Notes: a model not told the origin generated them from the sequence alone. A DNA stretch of 64,000 nucleotides from an uncultured Faecalibacterium sp. (GCA_934547065.1 CAKTEF010000001.1:62001-126000); one strand, 5' to 3'. Positions 35,321 through 44,361 are shown, numbered from the stretch's first letter. A program made the numbers and translations.

Positions 35321-36862
35321 TTATGCACGGCAGTACACTTCGCACTCTGCCAGGATGCGCTTGGCCAGTGCTTCGGTGTCAAAGCCGGCCGCAGCGCGCC
35401 AGGCCCAGTTGCCGCCCATCTTGCCGGGGGTATTCAGGTGGGCTTCCGCGCCCAGGCCCAGCCAGTCGGCCATGGGGATGATGGCGCGGTCTGCCACCGA
35501 ACCCAGCGCCGCCCTCAGCAGGGCCGTCCGGGCGGCATCCACCTTGACGGCGGCCACCTCCTTGGCGGTGGGATGGCAGGGGGTCAGGTGCAGATAGGCC
35601 GCAGCGACGGCCTTTTCCTTTTCCGCCGCACCGTTCAGCCACCAGTCTGTCAGGGTGGTGTTGTCATGGGTGCCGGGGTAGACCACGCTGTTCTTGACAT
35701 GGTTGTGGGGCAGGTACTCGTTGTCCCCGCCGCCGAATGCGAACTGCAGCACTTTCATCCCGGGGAACGTGCTGTCCGCCAGCAGTTCCCGCACGCTGGG
35801 GAACAGCTCGCCCAGGTCCTCGGCGATGATGGGCAGCTCGCCCAGGGCATCTTCCAGCGCATGGAACAGCTCCATGCGGGGGCCGGTTTCCCACTTGCCG
35901 GTGCGGGCCGTGGTGCTGTCTGCCGGGATGGCCCAGTAGGTGTCAAAGCCGCGGAAATGGTCGATGCGGAGCAGGTCGTAGATGCCCAGCGCGTGGCGCA
36001 CCCGGTCGATCCACCAGGCATAGCCGGTCTGGCGGTGGTAGGGCCAGTTGTACAGCGGGTTGCCCCACAGCTGGCCGTCGGCAGAGAAATAATCCGGCGG
36101 GCAGCCTGCCACGCGGGCAAAGCGGCCCTCGGCATCCAGTTCAAACAGCGCTCCGCCCACCCAGGCATCCACCGAGTCGGCCGAGACATAGATGGGGATA
36201 TCGCCCAGGACCCGGACCCCCTTGCCGTTGGCGTAGGCCTTGAGCTTTTTCCACTGGGCGGCAAACTCATACTGCACAAACTTCCAAAAGCCGATCTCCT
36301 CCTCGTTCTGAGCACGGAATGCTTCCAGCGCACCGGCATCCCGCAGGCGGTACTCGCGGGGCCACTCGACCCAGTTCTTCATGCCGTTGGCGGTCTTTAG
36401 GGCCATGTACAAAGCGTAATCTTCCAGCCAGCCCCGGTTTTCCAGCACAAAGGCATAGTAGGCATCCGGGTAATAGAACGCGCATCCGTTCACGCCCGCA
36501 CACCGGCTGCGCCAGGCGGCATAAGCGGTGCGCAGCACCTTGTAGCGGCTGGTGTACAGCGTGCCGTAGTCCACTTCCAGCGGGTCGGTGCCCCACGGCT
36601 CCGCTTTGAGCTGGGCGGCCGTGAGCAGGCCCTCGGCTTTCAGCGTATCCAGGTCAATGAAATAGGGGTTGCCCGCAAAGGCGGAGCAGCTCTGATACGG
36701 GCTGTCGCCATAGCCCGTGGGGCTCAGGGGCAGGATCTGCCAGATCTTCTGGCCCGCCGCCGCGAGGAAATCCACAAATTTTTCGGCTTCTTTGCCAAAA
36801 CAGCCAATTCCGTAGGGGCCGGGCAGGCTGGACACCGGCATCAGGATACCACTTTCACGCAT
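35321..36862 (-). CDS. malQ: 4-alpha-glucanotransferase (GH77, amylomaltase)
   Basis: The 513-residue protein has the family start SGILMPVSSLPGPYGIG and the catalytic motifs LLRIDHFRGFDTYWAIP (nucleophile Asp near 295), IIAEDLGELFPSV (acid/base Glu near 342) and VVYPGTHDNTT (about 395). It transfers maltosyl units in maltodextrin and glycogen metabolism. The ATG at 36862 has AAGGAAGGG upstream. The frame stays open another 1.1 kb, but that is antisense to alaX. No maltose transporter is nearby. Confidence 0.95.
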   Translation of the reverse strand: MRESGILMPVSSLPGPYGIGCFGKEAEKFVDFLAAAGQKIWQILPLSPTGYGDSPYQSCSAFAGNPYFIDLDTLKAEGLLTAAQLKAEPWGTDPLEVDYGTLYTSRYKVLRTAYAAWRSRCAGVNGCAFYYPDAYYAFVLENRGWLEDYALYMALKTANGMKNWVEWPREYRLRDAGALEAFRAQNEEEIGFWKFVQYEFAAQWKKLKAYANGKGVRVLGDIPIYVSADSVDAWVGGALFELDAEGRFARVAGCPPDYFSADGQLWGNPLYNWPYHRQTGYAWWIDRVRHALGIYDLLRIDHFRGFDTYWAIPADSTTARTGKWETGPRMELFHALEDALGELPIIAEDLGELFPSVRELLADSTFPGMKVLQFAFGGGDNEYLPHNHVKNSVVYPGTHDNTTLTDWWLNGAAEKEKAVAAAYLHLTPCHPTAKEVAAVKVDAARTALLRAALGSVADRAIIPMADWLGLGAEAHLNTPGKMGGNWAWRAAAGFDTEALAKRILAECEVYCRA

Positions 36863-36935
36863 TGTAAACCCTTCCTTATCTTTAACATTTTTCTGTGCCC
36901 TGGTTTGTTTCTTATCATAACATACCCGCAGACTA

Positions 36936-36964
36936 TTTTCCACAGGCAAAAAACGTGGTATACT
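36936..36964 (+). promoter_or_regulatory. Promoter of the alanyl-tRNA editing gene
   Basis: TATACT (36959-36964) with a weak TTTTCC 17 nt upstream. A 120-nt leader follows. Confidence 0.4.
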
Positions 36965-37084
36965 GGGTTTTAATGGGGTGACCCCCTGCTGAATGCTTGG
37001 GCCTGATCTGGCGCAAAGCAGCGGGCCTTGCGATAAAGAGCAGGCAGCACGAGCAGACAAAACAAGACTGAGAGAGTAAAAACG

Positions 37085-38266
37085 ATGCAGCCAACCGAAA
37101 AATATTACGAAGCCGATGCATTCCGCGCCACGGCGGCGGGGCGCATCCTGGCCGCAGAGCCGGACGGCAGAGGCGGTGGAACGCTTGCGCTGGACGGCAC
37201 GGTCTTCTACCCGGAGGGCGGCGGCCAGCCGGCCGACCGGGGCACGCTGACCCTGCCGGACGGCACGGTGCTGGATGTGACCGACGTACACGAGCGCGAC
37301 GGCGTGATCTGGCACAGCGTGGCCGCCCTGCCCGCCGGGGCTGTGCCCGGCACCGAAGTCCGGCAGGCGCTTGACTGGGCGTGGCGGTTCGACAAGATGC
37401 AGCAGCACACCGGCGAACACATCCTTTCCGGCATCCTGCACCGGATGTTCGGGGCCGAGAACGTGGGGTTCCACATCGGCACCGATGCGGTGCGGATGGA
37501 CACCAGCGTGCCCATTTCCGCCGAGGGGCTGCGGGCGGCGGAGCTGGCCGCCAACCGGGTGGTCTGGCAGAACGTGCCGGTACACATCACCTACCCCACC
37601 CCGGAGGAGCTGGCCGCCCTGACCTACCGCAGCAAAAAGGAGATCGCCGGCCAGGTGCGGATCGTGACCATCCCCGGTGCCGATGTCTGCGCCTGCTGCG
37701 GCACCCACACGGCGTTTACCGGGCAGGTGGGCCAGATCAAGATCCTGACCGCCGAAAACTACAAAGGCGGTGTCCGCCTGAGCATCGTATGCGGGCAGCG
37801 CGCACTGGAAGCCGCACAGGCCATGCGCGCCCGGCAGGCCGACATCGGGGCCCTGCTTTCGGCCAAGGCCGATCAGACCGCCGCAGCCGTACACCGCGTG
37901 TACGAGGAATACACCGCCCTGAAGTTTGCCCATTTCGGGCTGTGCAGCCAGCTGTTCGATGCCCTGGCCGCGCAGGTGGAGCCGGGGGCCGATGCCATCC
38001 GCACCGTGCCGGGGCTGGACCCGGACGGCCTGCACCGGCTGGCCGTCCGCCTGAGCGAAGCCACCACCGGCCTGTGCGCCGCCCTGACCCCCACCGAGCG
38101 GGGCACCGGCTACTGCCTGGCGCAGGCAGGCGGCGATGTCCGCGCCCTGACCAAGGCGCTGAACACGGCCCTGAACGGCCGGGGCGGCGGCAAGCCCGGC
38201 GTATGCCAGGGCAGCTGCACCGCAGGCCCGGCGGAAGTTGAGAAGTTTCTTCTTTCCCGGAATTAA
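37085..38266 (+). CDS. Alanyl-tRNA editing protein (AlaX-L type)
   Basis: The 393-residue protein has a second-additional-domain editing core with zinc ligands QQHTGEHIL (about residue 103) and DVCACCGTHTAFTGQ (about 199), preceded by a beta-barrel (DGTVFYPEGGGQPADRG). The C-terminal region (about 225-393) resembles DHHA1, with GTGYCLAQAGGDVRALTKALNTALNGRGGGKPGVCQGS. Family members hydrolyse Ser-tRNA(Ala) or Gly-tRNA(Ala). The stop codon is the first base set of dispersed repeat unit 3. Confidence 0.9.
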   Translation: MQPTEKYYEADAFRATAAGRILAAEPDGRGGGTLALDGTVFYPEGGGQPADRGTLTLPDGTVLDVTDVHERDGVIWHSVAALPAGAVPGTEVRQALDWAWRFDKMQQHTGEHILSGILHRMFGAENVGFHIGTDAVRMDTSVPISAEGLRAAELAANRVVWQNVPVHITYPTPEELAALTYRSKKEIAGQVRIVTIPGADVCACCGTHTAFTGQVGQIKILTAENYKGGVRLSIVCGQRALEAAQAMRARQADIGALLSAKADQTAAAVHRVYEEYTALKFAHFGLCSQLFDALAAQVEPGADAIRTVPGLDPDGLHRLAVRLSEATTGLCAALTPTERGTGYCLAQAGGDVRALTKALNTALNGRGGGKPGVCQGSCTAGPAEVEKFLLSRN

Positions 38267-38316
38267 ACCTCTCAGTCTGCTTCGCAGACAGCTCCCCTAA
38301 TAGGGGAGCCCTTGGC
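38266..38316 (+). repeat. Two-hairpin dispersed repeat, unit 3
   Basis: Hairpin 1 TCTGC-TTCG-GCAGA and hairpin 2 GCTCCCCTA-TAGGGGAGC. It starts at the last base of the alaX-like stop codon. Confidence 0.75.
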
Positions 38317-38373
38317 AAAACCGGGAACAAGTTCTGTACGAACAAGAGTGATATTACAAGGAGTTCTACTACT

Positions 38374-39138
38374 ATGAGAATGCGTTTCAAACCCTATGCC
38401 CACGACGAGCTGATGGCCGCCGATTTCCACGTCCACGAGCCGCTGATCTGGGGCGGAAAATGGCATGCCCAGTACGCCCGGCCGGAGCAGCCCTTTGTGC
38501 TGGAGCTGGGCTGCGGCAAGGGCGGCTTTCTCTCCCGGCTGGCCTGCGCCCACCCGGAAAACAACTACCTGGGCATCGACATCACCGACAAGGTGCTGAT
38601 CCTGGCCAAGCGGAAGATCGAGGCTGCCTATCAGGCAGCAGGCCGCCCCATTGACAACGTCAAGATCATGAGCACTGACATCGAGCGCATCGAGGGCGTG
38701 CTCACCCCGGAAGATGCCGTAAGCCGGATCTATATCAATTTCTGCAACCCGTGGAGCAAGAACGGCTCCTCCCACAAGCACCGGCTCACCTACCCCCGCC
38801 AGCTCATCCACTACCGCGCGTTCCTGAAAGACGGCGGCGAGATCTATTTCAAGACCGACGACGACGATCTGTTCCGCGACAGCCTGGAATATTTCCCCGC
38901 TTCCGGCTACGACATCGAGTGGATGACCTACGACCTGCACGAGAATGAGCCGGAGTGGAACATCCGCACCGAGCATGAGGGCATGTTCACCGAAATGGGC
39001 ATCAGGATCAAGGCCCTGATCGCCCGCAAAAAGCCCGGCGATGACAGCGTGACCTGGATCGAACCCAAGGTGCTCAAGCGGATGGCAAAAGAAGCCGCCG
39101 AGACCGCCGCCGCACAGGAGAATGCCGACCATGCCTGA
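38374..39138 (+). CDS. trmB: tRNA (guanine-N7)-methyltransferase
   Basis: The 254-residue protein has motif I VLELGCGKGGFLSRLA near residue 45 and the TrmB signature RIYINFCNPWSKNGSSHKHRLT near 118, with the conserved Asp of FSDPWPK replaced by Asn. It then shows GGEIYFKTDDDDLF. It methylates G46 in tRNA variable loops. The C-terminal tail is Glu/Ala-rich. A GAGTT-like site lies upstream. The next small ORF overlaps its end by 8 nt. Confidence 0.93.
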   Translation: MRMRFKPYAHDELMAADFHVHEPLIWGGKWHAQYARPEQPFVLELGCGKGGFLSRLACAHPENNYLGIDITDKVLILAKRKIEAAYQAAGRPIDNVKIMSTDIERIEGVLTPEDAVSRIYINFCNPWSKNGSSHKHRLTYPRQLIHYRAFLKDGGEIYFKTDDDDLFRDSLEYFPASGYDIEWMTYDLHENEPEWNIRTEHEGMFTEMGIRIKALIARKKPGDDSVTWIEPKVLKRMAKEAAETAAAQENADHA

Positions 39139-39310
39139 CCTGTGTGAGCAGTGCCTGAACAACGTGCAGGACGAGTACGGCAGCTTCTACTGTGCCCAGG
39201 GCGGCGAGCTGGACGAGGACGAGATGGCCCGCTATCTTTCCAGCGCCACCCGCGCCTGCCCGTTCTATGAACCGGGCGATGAATACACCATTGTAAAAAA
39301 GCAGAATTGA
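39131..39310 (+). CDS. Small cysteine-containing protein (DUF6472-like)
   Basis: The 59-residue product has DLCEQCLNN, a Cys in SFYCAQGGELDEDEMARYL, CPFYEPGDEYTIVKKQN at the end. This pattern (CxxC, then Cys, LDEDEM, Cys-Pro-Phe/Tyr, DEY-IV-KQN) matches the small DUF6472 family of Clostridia, which may bind metal through four cysteines. AGGAG lies 10 nt before the ATG at 39131, favoured over 39122. It is coupled to trmB. Confidence 0.78.
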   Translation: MPDLCEQCLNNVQDEYGSFYCAQGGELDEDEMARYLSSATRACPFYEPGDEYTIVKKQN

Positions 39311-39323
39311 TGGAGGTGCTGTG

Positions 39324-40373
39324 ATGTCATTCTTTGTCAACACCACGGTCTGCGGCTTTACGCTGTATCAGATCCTGGCCTATTTCCTGATCTACTCCTG
39401 CCTTGGCTGGTGTCTGGAGGTCATTTATGCCGCCGTCACCACCGGCAAGCTGGTCAACCGCGGCTTCCTGAACGGGCCGGTCTGCCCCATCTACGGCTTT
39501 GGCATGGTGATCGTGCTGTTCACGCTGACCCCGCTGGTGGACAACGTGTTCCTGCTTTACGTCGGCGGCGTGATCCTGCCCAGCGTGCTGGAACTGGCGG
39601 GCGGCTGGGCGCTGGAAAAGCTCTACCACACCCGCTGGTGGGATTACAGCGATTTCCCGTTCAACATCGGCGGCTACATCTGCCTGCAATTTTCGCTGCT
39701 GTGGGGCGTGGGCACGCTGGTGGTGATGAAAGCCGTCCACCCCGTGATCGCAGACCTGGTGGCCATGGTGCCCACCCTGATCGGCTTCATCGTCATGTGC
39801 GTGCTTTACGCCGTTTACGCGGCCGATGTGGTGGTCACCGCCTTTGCCGCCTCCGATCTGGCCCGCGAGCTGGAAGCACTGGAACAGGTGGCCGACAGCA
39901 TCCACGCCGTGTCGGATGCCATGACGGAGCTGCTGGGCACCACGGCCATGGATGTGGACCAGAAAATGGACGAGAGCCGCCTGCAGCTCAAGCTGGCGGC
40001 CGCCGAAGCCCGCGACAACGCCGCCAGGATGACCCCGAAAGAAGCCGCCCAGGCCATGCGCGCCAAGGCAGACGAAGCCATGGAGGCCGCCCGCAAGGCC
40101 AGCCAGGAAGCCCGGCTCAACGCTTCGGAGGCAGCCAACGCTGTCAAGCTGGCGGCCAAGGGCCGTGCCGAGCGCACCGCCGAGATGCTCCGGCTGGAAG
40201 GCCTGGCCGAGGAGCTGCAGGCCCGCAGCGAAGATCTGCGCACCCGGACCCTTTCGGCCAAGCACTTTGGCAAGGGCCGTATGCTCCGCGCCTATCCCAA
40301 GCTGCGCCACGGCGAAAAACACCGCTCGCTGGAAGAACTGCGCGACCGCCTCAAGTACGAGCGGAACGATTGA
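39324..40373 (+). CDS. CmpB-type membrane protein with long C-terminal coiled coil
   Basis: The 349-residue protein has five TM helices in residues 1-175 with the family motif YSCLGWCLEVIYAAVTTGKLVNRGFLNGPVCPIYGFG (cited in part, residues 22-58). This is the PF06541 'putative ABC transporter permease' family, whose function is unproven. Residues 180-345 are an Ala/Glu/Arg-rich coiled coil. GGAGG lies 7 nt before the ATG. It follows the DUF6472-like gene by 13 nt. Confidence 0.82.
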   Translation: MSFFVNTTVCGFTLYQILAYFLIYSCLGWCLEVIYAAVTTGKLVNRGFLNGPVCPIYGFGMVIVLFTLTPLVDNVFLLYVGGVILPSVLELAGGWALEKLYHTRWWDYSDFPFNIGGYICLQFSLLWGVGTLVVMKAVHPVIADLVAMVPTLIGFIVMCVLYAVYAADVVVTAFAASDLARELEALEQVADSIHAVSDAMTELLGTTAMDVDQKMDESRLQLKLAAAEARDNAARMTPKEAAQAMRAKADEAMEAARKASQEARLNASEAANAVKLAAKGRAERTAEMLRLEGLAEELQARSEDLRTRTLSAKHFGKGRMLRAYPKLRHGEKHRSLEELRDRLKYERND

Positions 40374-40384
40374 AACCAACCAAA

Positions 40385-40420
40385 AAAGGGGACCGCCCCC
40401 CGGGCGGTCCCCTTTTTTCA
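40385..40420 (+). terminator. Terminator after the CmpB-type gene
   Basis: AAAAAAGGGGACCGCC and GGCGGTCCCCTTTTTT; strong and bidirectional. Confidence 0.9.
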
Positions 40421-40428
40421 TGCTTTGC

Positions 40429-41349
40429 TCAGGCCCACAGATTTTCCGGATACAGGCCTTCTTCGGTTTTTTTGGCGATGGCCGCCACCACGGTGGGCTT
40501 ATCCTCGCGGTAGGTCACGCCGTACCACTTGTCGGTGCTGTGCAGGATCTTGACGGCAGCCTTGCCCTCGTCGATCAGCTCACTGACCACCAGCGGCAGG
40601 AAATACTCGCACTTGAGGGGGTTCCCCGGCAGGTTTTCTGCCAGCCAGCCCGCAAAGCGGCGGTCGGCCTCATCCAGGAAGCTGCGGCCAAAGCCCCACA
40701 GGTTCATACTGACGGCGGCATCCACGGGCAGTTCCTCGGTGCCCTCGCCGGTCAGGGCGGCACAGCGGATGCCGTTTTCATATGTTTCGATGCCGGTGCG
40801 CTCGGTCACGCTGTGCAGCGTGCCGTCGGCGTTGGCCACGCAGACCCCGCGGGAGACGCTGCCGTTCTCGGACACGGTGTTCCGCAGCAGATAGCTCACC
40901 ATGCAGTAATCGTACACTTCGCCATCCGTGTGGGTGGAAAGATAGTCGTAGATCACCCGGAACGCCTCCGGGCCGTAGTAATCGTCCGCATTGATGACGG
41001 CAAACGGGCCGTCGATCAGGTTCTTGGCCGCCAGAACGGCATGGCAGGTGCCCCAGGGCTTGACCCGTCCGGCCGGGATCTGCACCCCGGCCGGCAGCTC
41101 GTCCAGCTGCTGGAACGCATACTTCACGTCCATCACCCGGGCCACGCGGTCGCCGATGGCGGCCTTGAACGCGTCCTCGATCTCATGCTTGATGACAAAG
41201 ATCACCGTCTCGAACCCTGCGCGGCGGGCATCGTAGAGTGAATAGTCCACAATGGCCTGCCCGTTGGGACCCACGGGGTCGATCTGTTTCATTCCGCCGT
41301 AGCGGCTGCCCATGCCTGCCGCCATGACCACCAGTACCGGTTTGTTCAT
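40429..41349 (-). CDS. Sugar nucleotidyltransferase-like protein
   Basis: The 306-residue protein has the NTP_transferase start VLVVMAAGMGSRYGGMKQIDPVG, with the GMGSRYGG loop, and a metal-binding Asp in VINADDYYGPEAF near 108. It then runs GTCHAVLAAKNLI. The C-terminal third is family specific and ends ITY-like WYGVTYREDKPTVVAAI. Some members activate sugars with nucleotides, but the sugar cannot be fixed here, and no partner biosynthesis genes are adjacent. GGAGGT lies before the ATG at 41349. Confidence 0.85.
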   Translation of the reverse strand: MNKPVLVVMAAGMGSRYGGMKQIDPVGPNGQAIVDYSLYDARRAGFETVIFVIKHEIEDAFKAAIGDRVARVMDVKYAFQQLDELPAGVQIPAGRVKPWGTCHAVLAAKNLIDGPFAVINADDYYGPEAFRVIYDYLSTHTDGEVYDYCMVSYLLRNTVSENGSVSRGVCVANADGTLHSVTERTGIETYENGIRCAALTGEGTEELPVDAAVSMNLWGFGRSFLDEADRRFAGWLAENLPGNPLKCEYFLPLVVSELIDEGKAAVKILHSTDKWYGVTYREDKPTVVAAIAKKTEEGLYPENLWA

Positions 41350-41510
41350 GTTTGCTACCTCCTGCACACACACGGTGCGTTTTCTCCCATTTATTATACT
41401 CCAAACCGCACATGGCAACAAGTACCGGCTTTGGCACGGATTTTTCCATGGATTCCATCCGCCGGGTGTGCTAGAATAAAGCCAGGATCTGAAGAAAGGA
41501 GCTTTTGTCC

Positions 41511-42287
41511 ATGTCCCAGAAAACCGTCTGGATCACCGGTGCTTCCTCCGGCATCGGGCGGGAGTTTGCCCGCCGCTATGCCCGGCTGGGGTTCCGGCTC
41601 ATCCTCACCGCCCGCCGCCGCGAGCGGCTGGACAGCCTGGCTTCCGAGCTGGCTGAAACCTACCACACGCCCTGCCGGGTGCTGCCCGCCGACCTGGAAC
41701 AGGATGCCGCCATCGACACCCTGTGCGCGGAGCTGGAAACGGAACGCATCGACCTGTTCCTCAACAACGCAGGCTTTGGCACCTGCGGCGATTTCACCCA
41801 GACCAGCGAAGCCAAGGAGTGCTCCATGATCCGGGTCAACGTGCTGGCCATGCACCGGCTGTTCAAGTTCTGCCTGAAAAAAATGGAGGCTCAGGGCTTT
41901 GGCACCATTTTGAACGTGGCTTCCTCGGCCGGGCTGCTGCCCGGCGGGCCGTATATGGCAGGCTACTATGCCTCCAAGGCCTATGTCGTCAGCCTGACGC
42001 GGGGCGTGGCCGAGGAGCTGCGCCAGCGCCGCAGCCCGGTGTATGTCTGCGCACTCTGCCCCGGCCCGGTGGACACCGAGTTCAACGACCGCGCCGACGT
42101 GGTGTTTGCGCTCCAGGGCATCTCCCCGCAGCTGTGCGTGGAGGAAGCCATGCGCGGGATGCTGCGCCGCAAGACCATCATCGTGCCCTCGGCTCTGATG
42201 CGCCTGGCCGTCTCGGCCCAGAAGCTGGTGCCCACCCCGCTGCTGATGCCCCTTGTGGCCCGCCAGCAAAAGCACAAGCTGGGCTGA
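41511..42287 (+). CDS. Short-chain dehydrogenase, DltE/YqjQ-like SDR
   Basis: The 258-residue protein has TGASSGIGREFARRYA (cofactor loop), NNAGFGTCGDF near 85, the Ser of the catalytic triad (VASSAGLLPG near 140) and YYASKAYVVSL with the Tyr-x3-Lys pair near 153. The Arg-Arg after strand 2 (TARRRERL) indicates an NADPH preference. The C-terminus is hydrophobic. Substrate is unknown. AAAGGAG lies 9 nt upstream of the ATG at 41511. Confidence 0.88.
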   Translation: MSQKTVWITGASSGIGREFARRYARLGFRLILTARRRERLDSLASELAETYHTPCRVLPADLEQDAAIDTLCAELETERIDLFLNNAGFGTCGDFTQTSEAKECSMIRVNVLAMHRLFKFCLKKMEAQGFGTILNVASSAGLLPGGPYMAGYYASKAYVVSLTRGVAEELRQRRSPVYVCALCPGPVDTEFNDRADVVFALQGISPQLCVEEAMRGMLRRKTIIVPSALMRLAVSAQKLVPTPLLMPLVARQQKHKLG

Positions 42288-42348
42288 GTTTGGTGACAAG
42301 CCCAAATTTTGGGCGCAAAAATTGTAGCTTCTTGCAGAGGCCCATGCC

Positions 42349-42377
42349 TTGACATGTTCACAAAACAATGCTACCCT
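42349..42377 (+). promoter_or_regulatory. Promoter of the DhuD-DhuI-like operon
   Basis: TTGACA (42349-42354), 17-nt spacer and TACCCT (42372-42377). A leader of about 115 nt follows, with no recognised motif. Confidence 0.55.
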
Positions 42378-42499
42378 AGGATACAAGAGGGTGCGGGGCC
42401 GGTTTTCCGGCAGCGCCGCACCCGGCAAAGCTGCACGGCACGGCCCAAAAGCCGCGTCCCTGCACAGAAAAACGAAACGATACAGGAGGATGATCCATT

Positions 42500-43309
42500 A
42501 TGGCACAGTGTACTCCCAAATCCTTTGACCTGACCGGCAAGGTCGCGCTGATCACCGGCGCATCTTACGGCATCGGCATGGCCATTGCCAAGGCTCTGGC
42601 CGCCAACGGCGCAACCATCGTGTTCAACGACATCAAGCAGGAGCTGGTCGATAAGGGCCTGGCCGCTTATCAGGAAGCCGGCATCAAGGCCTACGGCTAT
42701 GTCTGCGACGTGACCGATGAGGACGCTGTCAACGCCCTGGTCGCAAAGATCACCGCAGAAGTCGGCCACATCAACATTCTGGTCAACAACGCCGGCATCA
42801 TCAAGCGCATCCCCATGACCGAGATGAGCGCCGCACAGTTCCGTCAGGTCATCGACGTGGATCTGAACGCCCCGTTCATCGTAGCCAAGGCCGTGATCCC
42901 CGACATGATCGCTCAGGGCGGCGGCAAGATCATCAACATCTGCTCCATGATGAGCGAGCTGGGCCGCGAGACCGTCTCCGCCTACGCTGCTGCCAAGGGC
43001 GGCCTGAAGATGCTGACCAAGAACATTGCTTCCGAGTACGGCCAGTACAACATCCAGTGCAACGGCATCGGACCCGGCTACATTGCCACCCCGCAGACTG
43101 CACCCCTGCGTGAGCGTCAGCCCGACGGCAGCCGTCATCCGTTTGACAGCTTCATCGTGGCCAAGACCCCGGCCGGCCGCTGGGGCGAAGCCGAGGATCT
43201 GGGCGGACCGGCCGTGTTCCTGGCTTCTTCCGCTTCCGATTTCGTCAACGGCCTGATCCTGTACGTTGACGGCGGCATCCTGGCCTACATCGGCAAGCAG
43301 CCGCAGTAA
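42500..43309 (+). CDS. SDR dehydrogenase, gluconate 5-dehydrogenase/KduD (DhuD-like)
   Basis: The 269-residue classical SDR has ITGASYGIGMAIAKALA, VNNAGIIKRIPMTEM, SMMSELGRETVSAYAAAKGGLKM with the Tyr-x3-Lys pair, and the oligomer motif DSFIVAKTPAGRWGEAEDL. This is the gluconate 5-dehydrogenase/2-keto-3-deoxygluconate dehydrogenase group. The neighbour is an RpiB-fold isomerase, the pairing seen in the DhuI-DhuD route that turns 4-deoxy-L-threo-5-hexosulose-uronate into 2-keto-3-deoxygluconate. I infer that role; gluconate use is an alternative. Confidence 0.85.
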   Translation: MAQCTPKSFDLTGKVALITGASYGIGMAIAKALAANGATIVFNDIKQELVDKGLAAYQEAGIKAYGYVCDVTDEDAVNALVAKITAEVGHINILVNNAGIIKRIPMTEMSAAQFRQVIDVDLNAPFIVAKAVIPDMIAQGGGKIINICSMMSELGRETVSAYAAAKGGLKMLTKNIASEYGQYNIQCNGIGPGYIATPQTAPLRERQPDGSRHPFDSFIVAKTPAGRWGEAEDLGGPAVFLASSASDFVNGLILYVDGGILAYIGKQPQ

Positions 43310-43400
43310 GTTTTTGCAGCTTAGGGGCGTTGTGTTCTGCCAGCCGCAGGGCACAGCGCCTTTTCCGCATCCACACACAACGAACCGGGAGGATTTTTCC

Positions 43401-44036
43401 ATGAAGATCGCACTCATCAACGAAAACAGCCAGGCCGCCAAGAACGGCATCATTGAAGCCGCCCTGAAAAAGGTGGTCGAGCCCATGGGCCACGAGGTGG
43501 TCAACTATGGCATGTACGCAGCCGACGACGCTGCCCAGCTGACCTATGTCCAGTGCGGCATCCTGGCCGCCATCCTGCTGAACAGCAGTGCAGCCGATTA
43601 CGTCATCACCGGCTGCGGCACCGGCGAGGGTGCCATGCTGGCCCTGAACAGCTTCCCCGGCGTGATCTGCGGCCATGTGGAGGACCCGGTGGACGCTTAC
43701 ACCTTTGCCCACGTCAACGACGGCAACGCCGTTGCCATGCCCTTTGCCAAAGGCTTCGGCTGGGGTGGTGAGCTGAACCTGGAGTACTGCTTTGAAAAGC
43801 TGTTCGGCTTTGGCCACGGCCAGGGCTACCCCAAAGAGCGCGTGGAGCCGGAGCAGCGCAACAAGAAGATCCTGGACGGCGTGCGTGCCGCCACCTTCAA
43901 GCCCCTGATCGAGTGCCTCAAGAGCATCGACCAGGATCTGCTCAAGGGCGCTGTGGCCGGTGCCAGGTTCCAGGAACTGTTCTTTGCCTCCTGCAAGGAC
44001 GCTGAGCTGGCCGCCTACGTCAAGACCCTGCTGTAA
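43401..44036 (+). CDS. RpiB/LacAB-fold sugar isomerase (DhuI-like)
   Basis: The 211-residue protein has the RpiB-fold start MKIALINENSQAAKNG and the family region SSAADYVITGCGTGEGAML near 68, where ribose-5-phosphate isomerase B has GCGTGNG-like residues. The middle holds NGNAVAMPFAKGFGWGGEL-like sequence, and a helical C-terminus (about 150-211) makes it longer than RpiB (about 150). This length and the SDR partner fit DhuI-type uronate isomerases. GGGAGG precedes the ATG at 43401. The gap to the SDR gene is 91 nt. Confidence 0.8.
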   Translation: MKIALINENSQAAKNGIIEAALKKVVEPMGHEVVNYGMYAADDAAQLTYVQCGILAAILLNSSAADYVITGCGTGEGAMLALNSFPGVICGHVEDPVDAYTFAHVNDGNAVAMPFAKGFGWGGELNLEYCFEKLFGFGHGQGYPKERVEPEQRNKKILDGVRAATFKPLIECLKSIDQDLLKGAVAGARFQELFFASCKDAELAAYVKTLL

Positions 44037-44177
44037 TCTGCCCAAAGCGGCATCCAAAGAGCGCTTTGGGTTCCGCCCGGCCTGCGGGCAGGGGGAAAGA
44101 ACGACTTTTCCATGCCAAAGATTCTTTGCCCATCTTCCGCTCGGATTGTGAAAAACGTAAAAAATCCGGGCTGGCAC

Positions 44178-44206
44178 TTGACACATTGACCAAAACGCTC
44201 TATACT
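44178..44206 (+). promoter_or_regulatory. Strong promoter of the amt gene
   Basis: TTGACA (44178-44183), 17-nt spacer and TATACT (44201-44206). Confidence 0.75.
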
Positions 44207-44217
44207 CGTGCCATCGA

Positions 44218-44262
44218 AAGCAAAGGCGCTGACGGATGTAATTCCGCCAGCGCCTTTTGTGT
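44218..44262 (+). terminator. Terminator-like hairpin at the head of the amt leader
   Basis: AAAGGCGCTGACGG and CCGCCAGCGCCTTTTG followed by TGTTTT, only 12 nt after the likely start of transcription. Possible attenuator. Confidence 0.65.
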
Positions 44263-44290
44263 TTTCGGCAGGAGTTCGGACTCCTGCGGC

Positions 44291-44361
44291 TCCGGGGGAG
44301 ATAGAGGGCCTCCGGAACCCGATTTTCCGTGCCGCCGCGCAGATAGAGGGGCGCAGCGGCA
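44291..44361 (+). promoter_or_regulatory. Tandem hairpins with identical 10-nt loop in the amt leader
   Basis: Hairpin 1 (44292-44315): CCGGGGG, loop AGATAGAGGG, CCTCCGG. Hairpin 2 (44330-44361): TGCCGC-C-GCGC, loop AGATAGAGGG, GCGC-A-GCGGCA. The loops are the same while the stems differ. The 3' arm of hairpin 1 (CCTCC) is also complementary to the downstream GGAGG of amt. Confidence 0.7.

Noticed and set aside
35321..38035. A 904-codon open frame on the minus strand that looks like malQ with a very long N-terminal extension
   Set aside because: The first 390 codons are antisense to the alanyl-tRNA editing gene; malQ has a normal start with a good site at 36862.
44171..44190. Sigma54 promoter suggested by TGGCAC before amt
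   Set aside because: No GC at the expected -12 spacing, and a perfect sigma70 promoter overlaps it.
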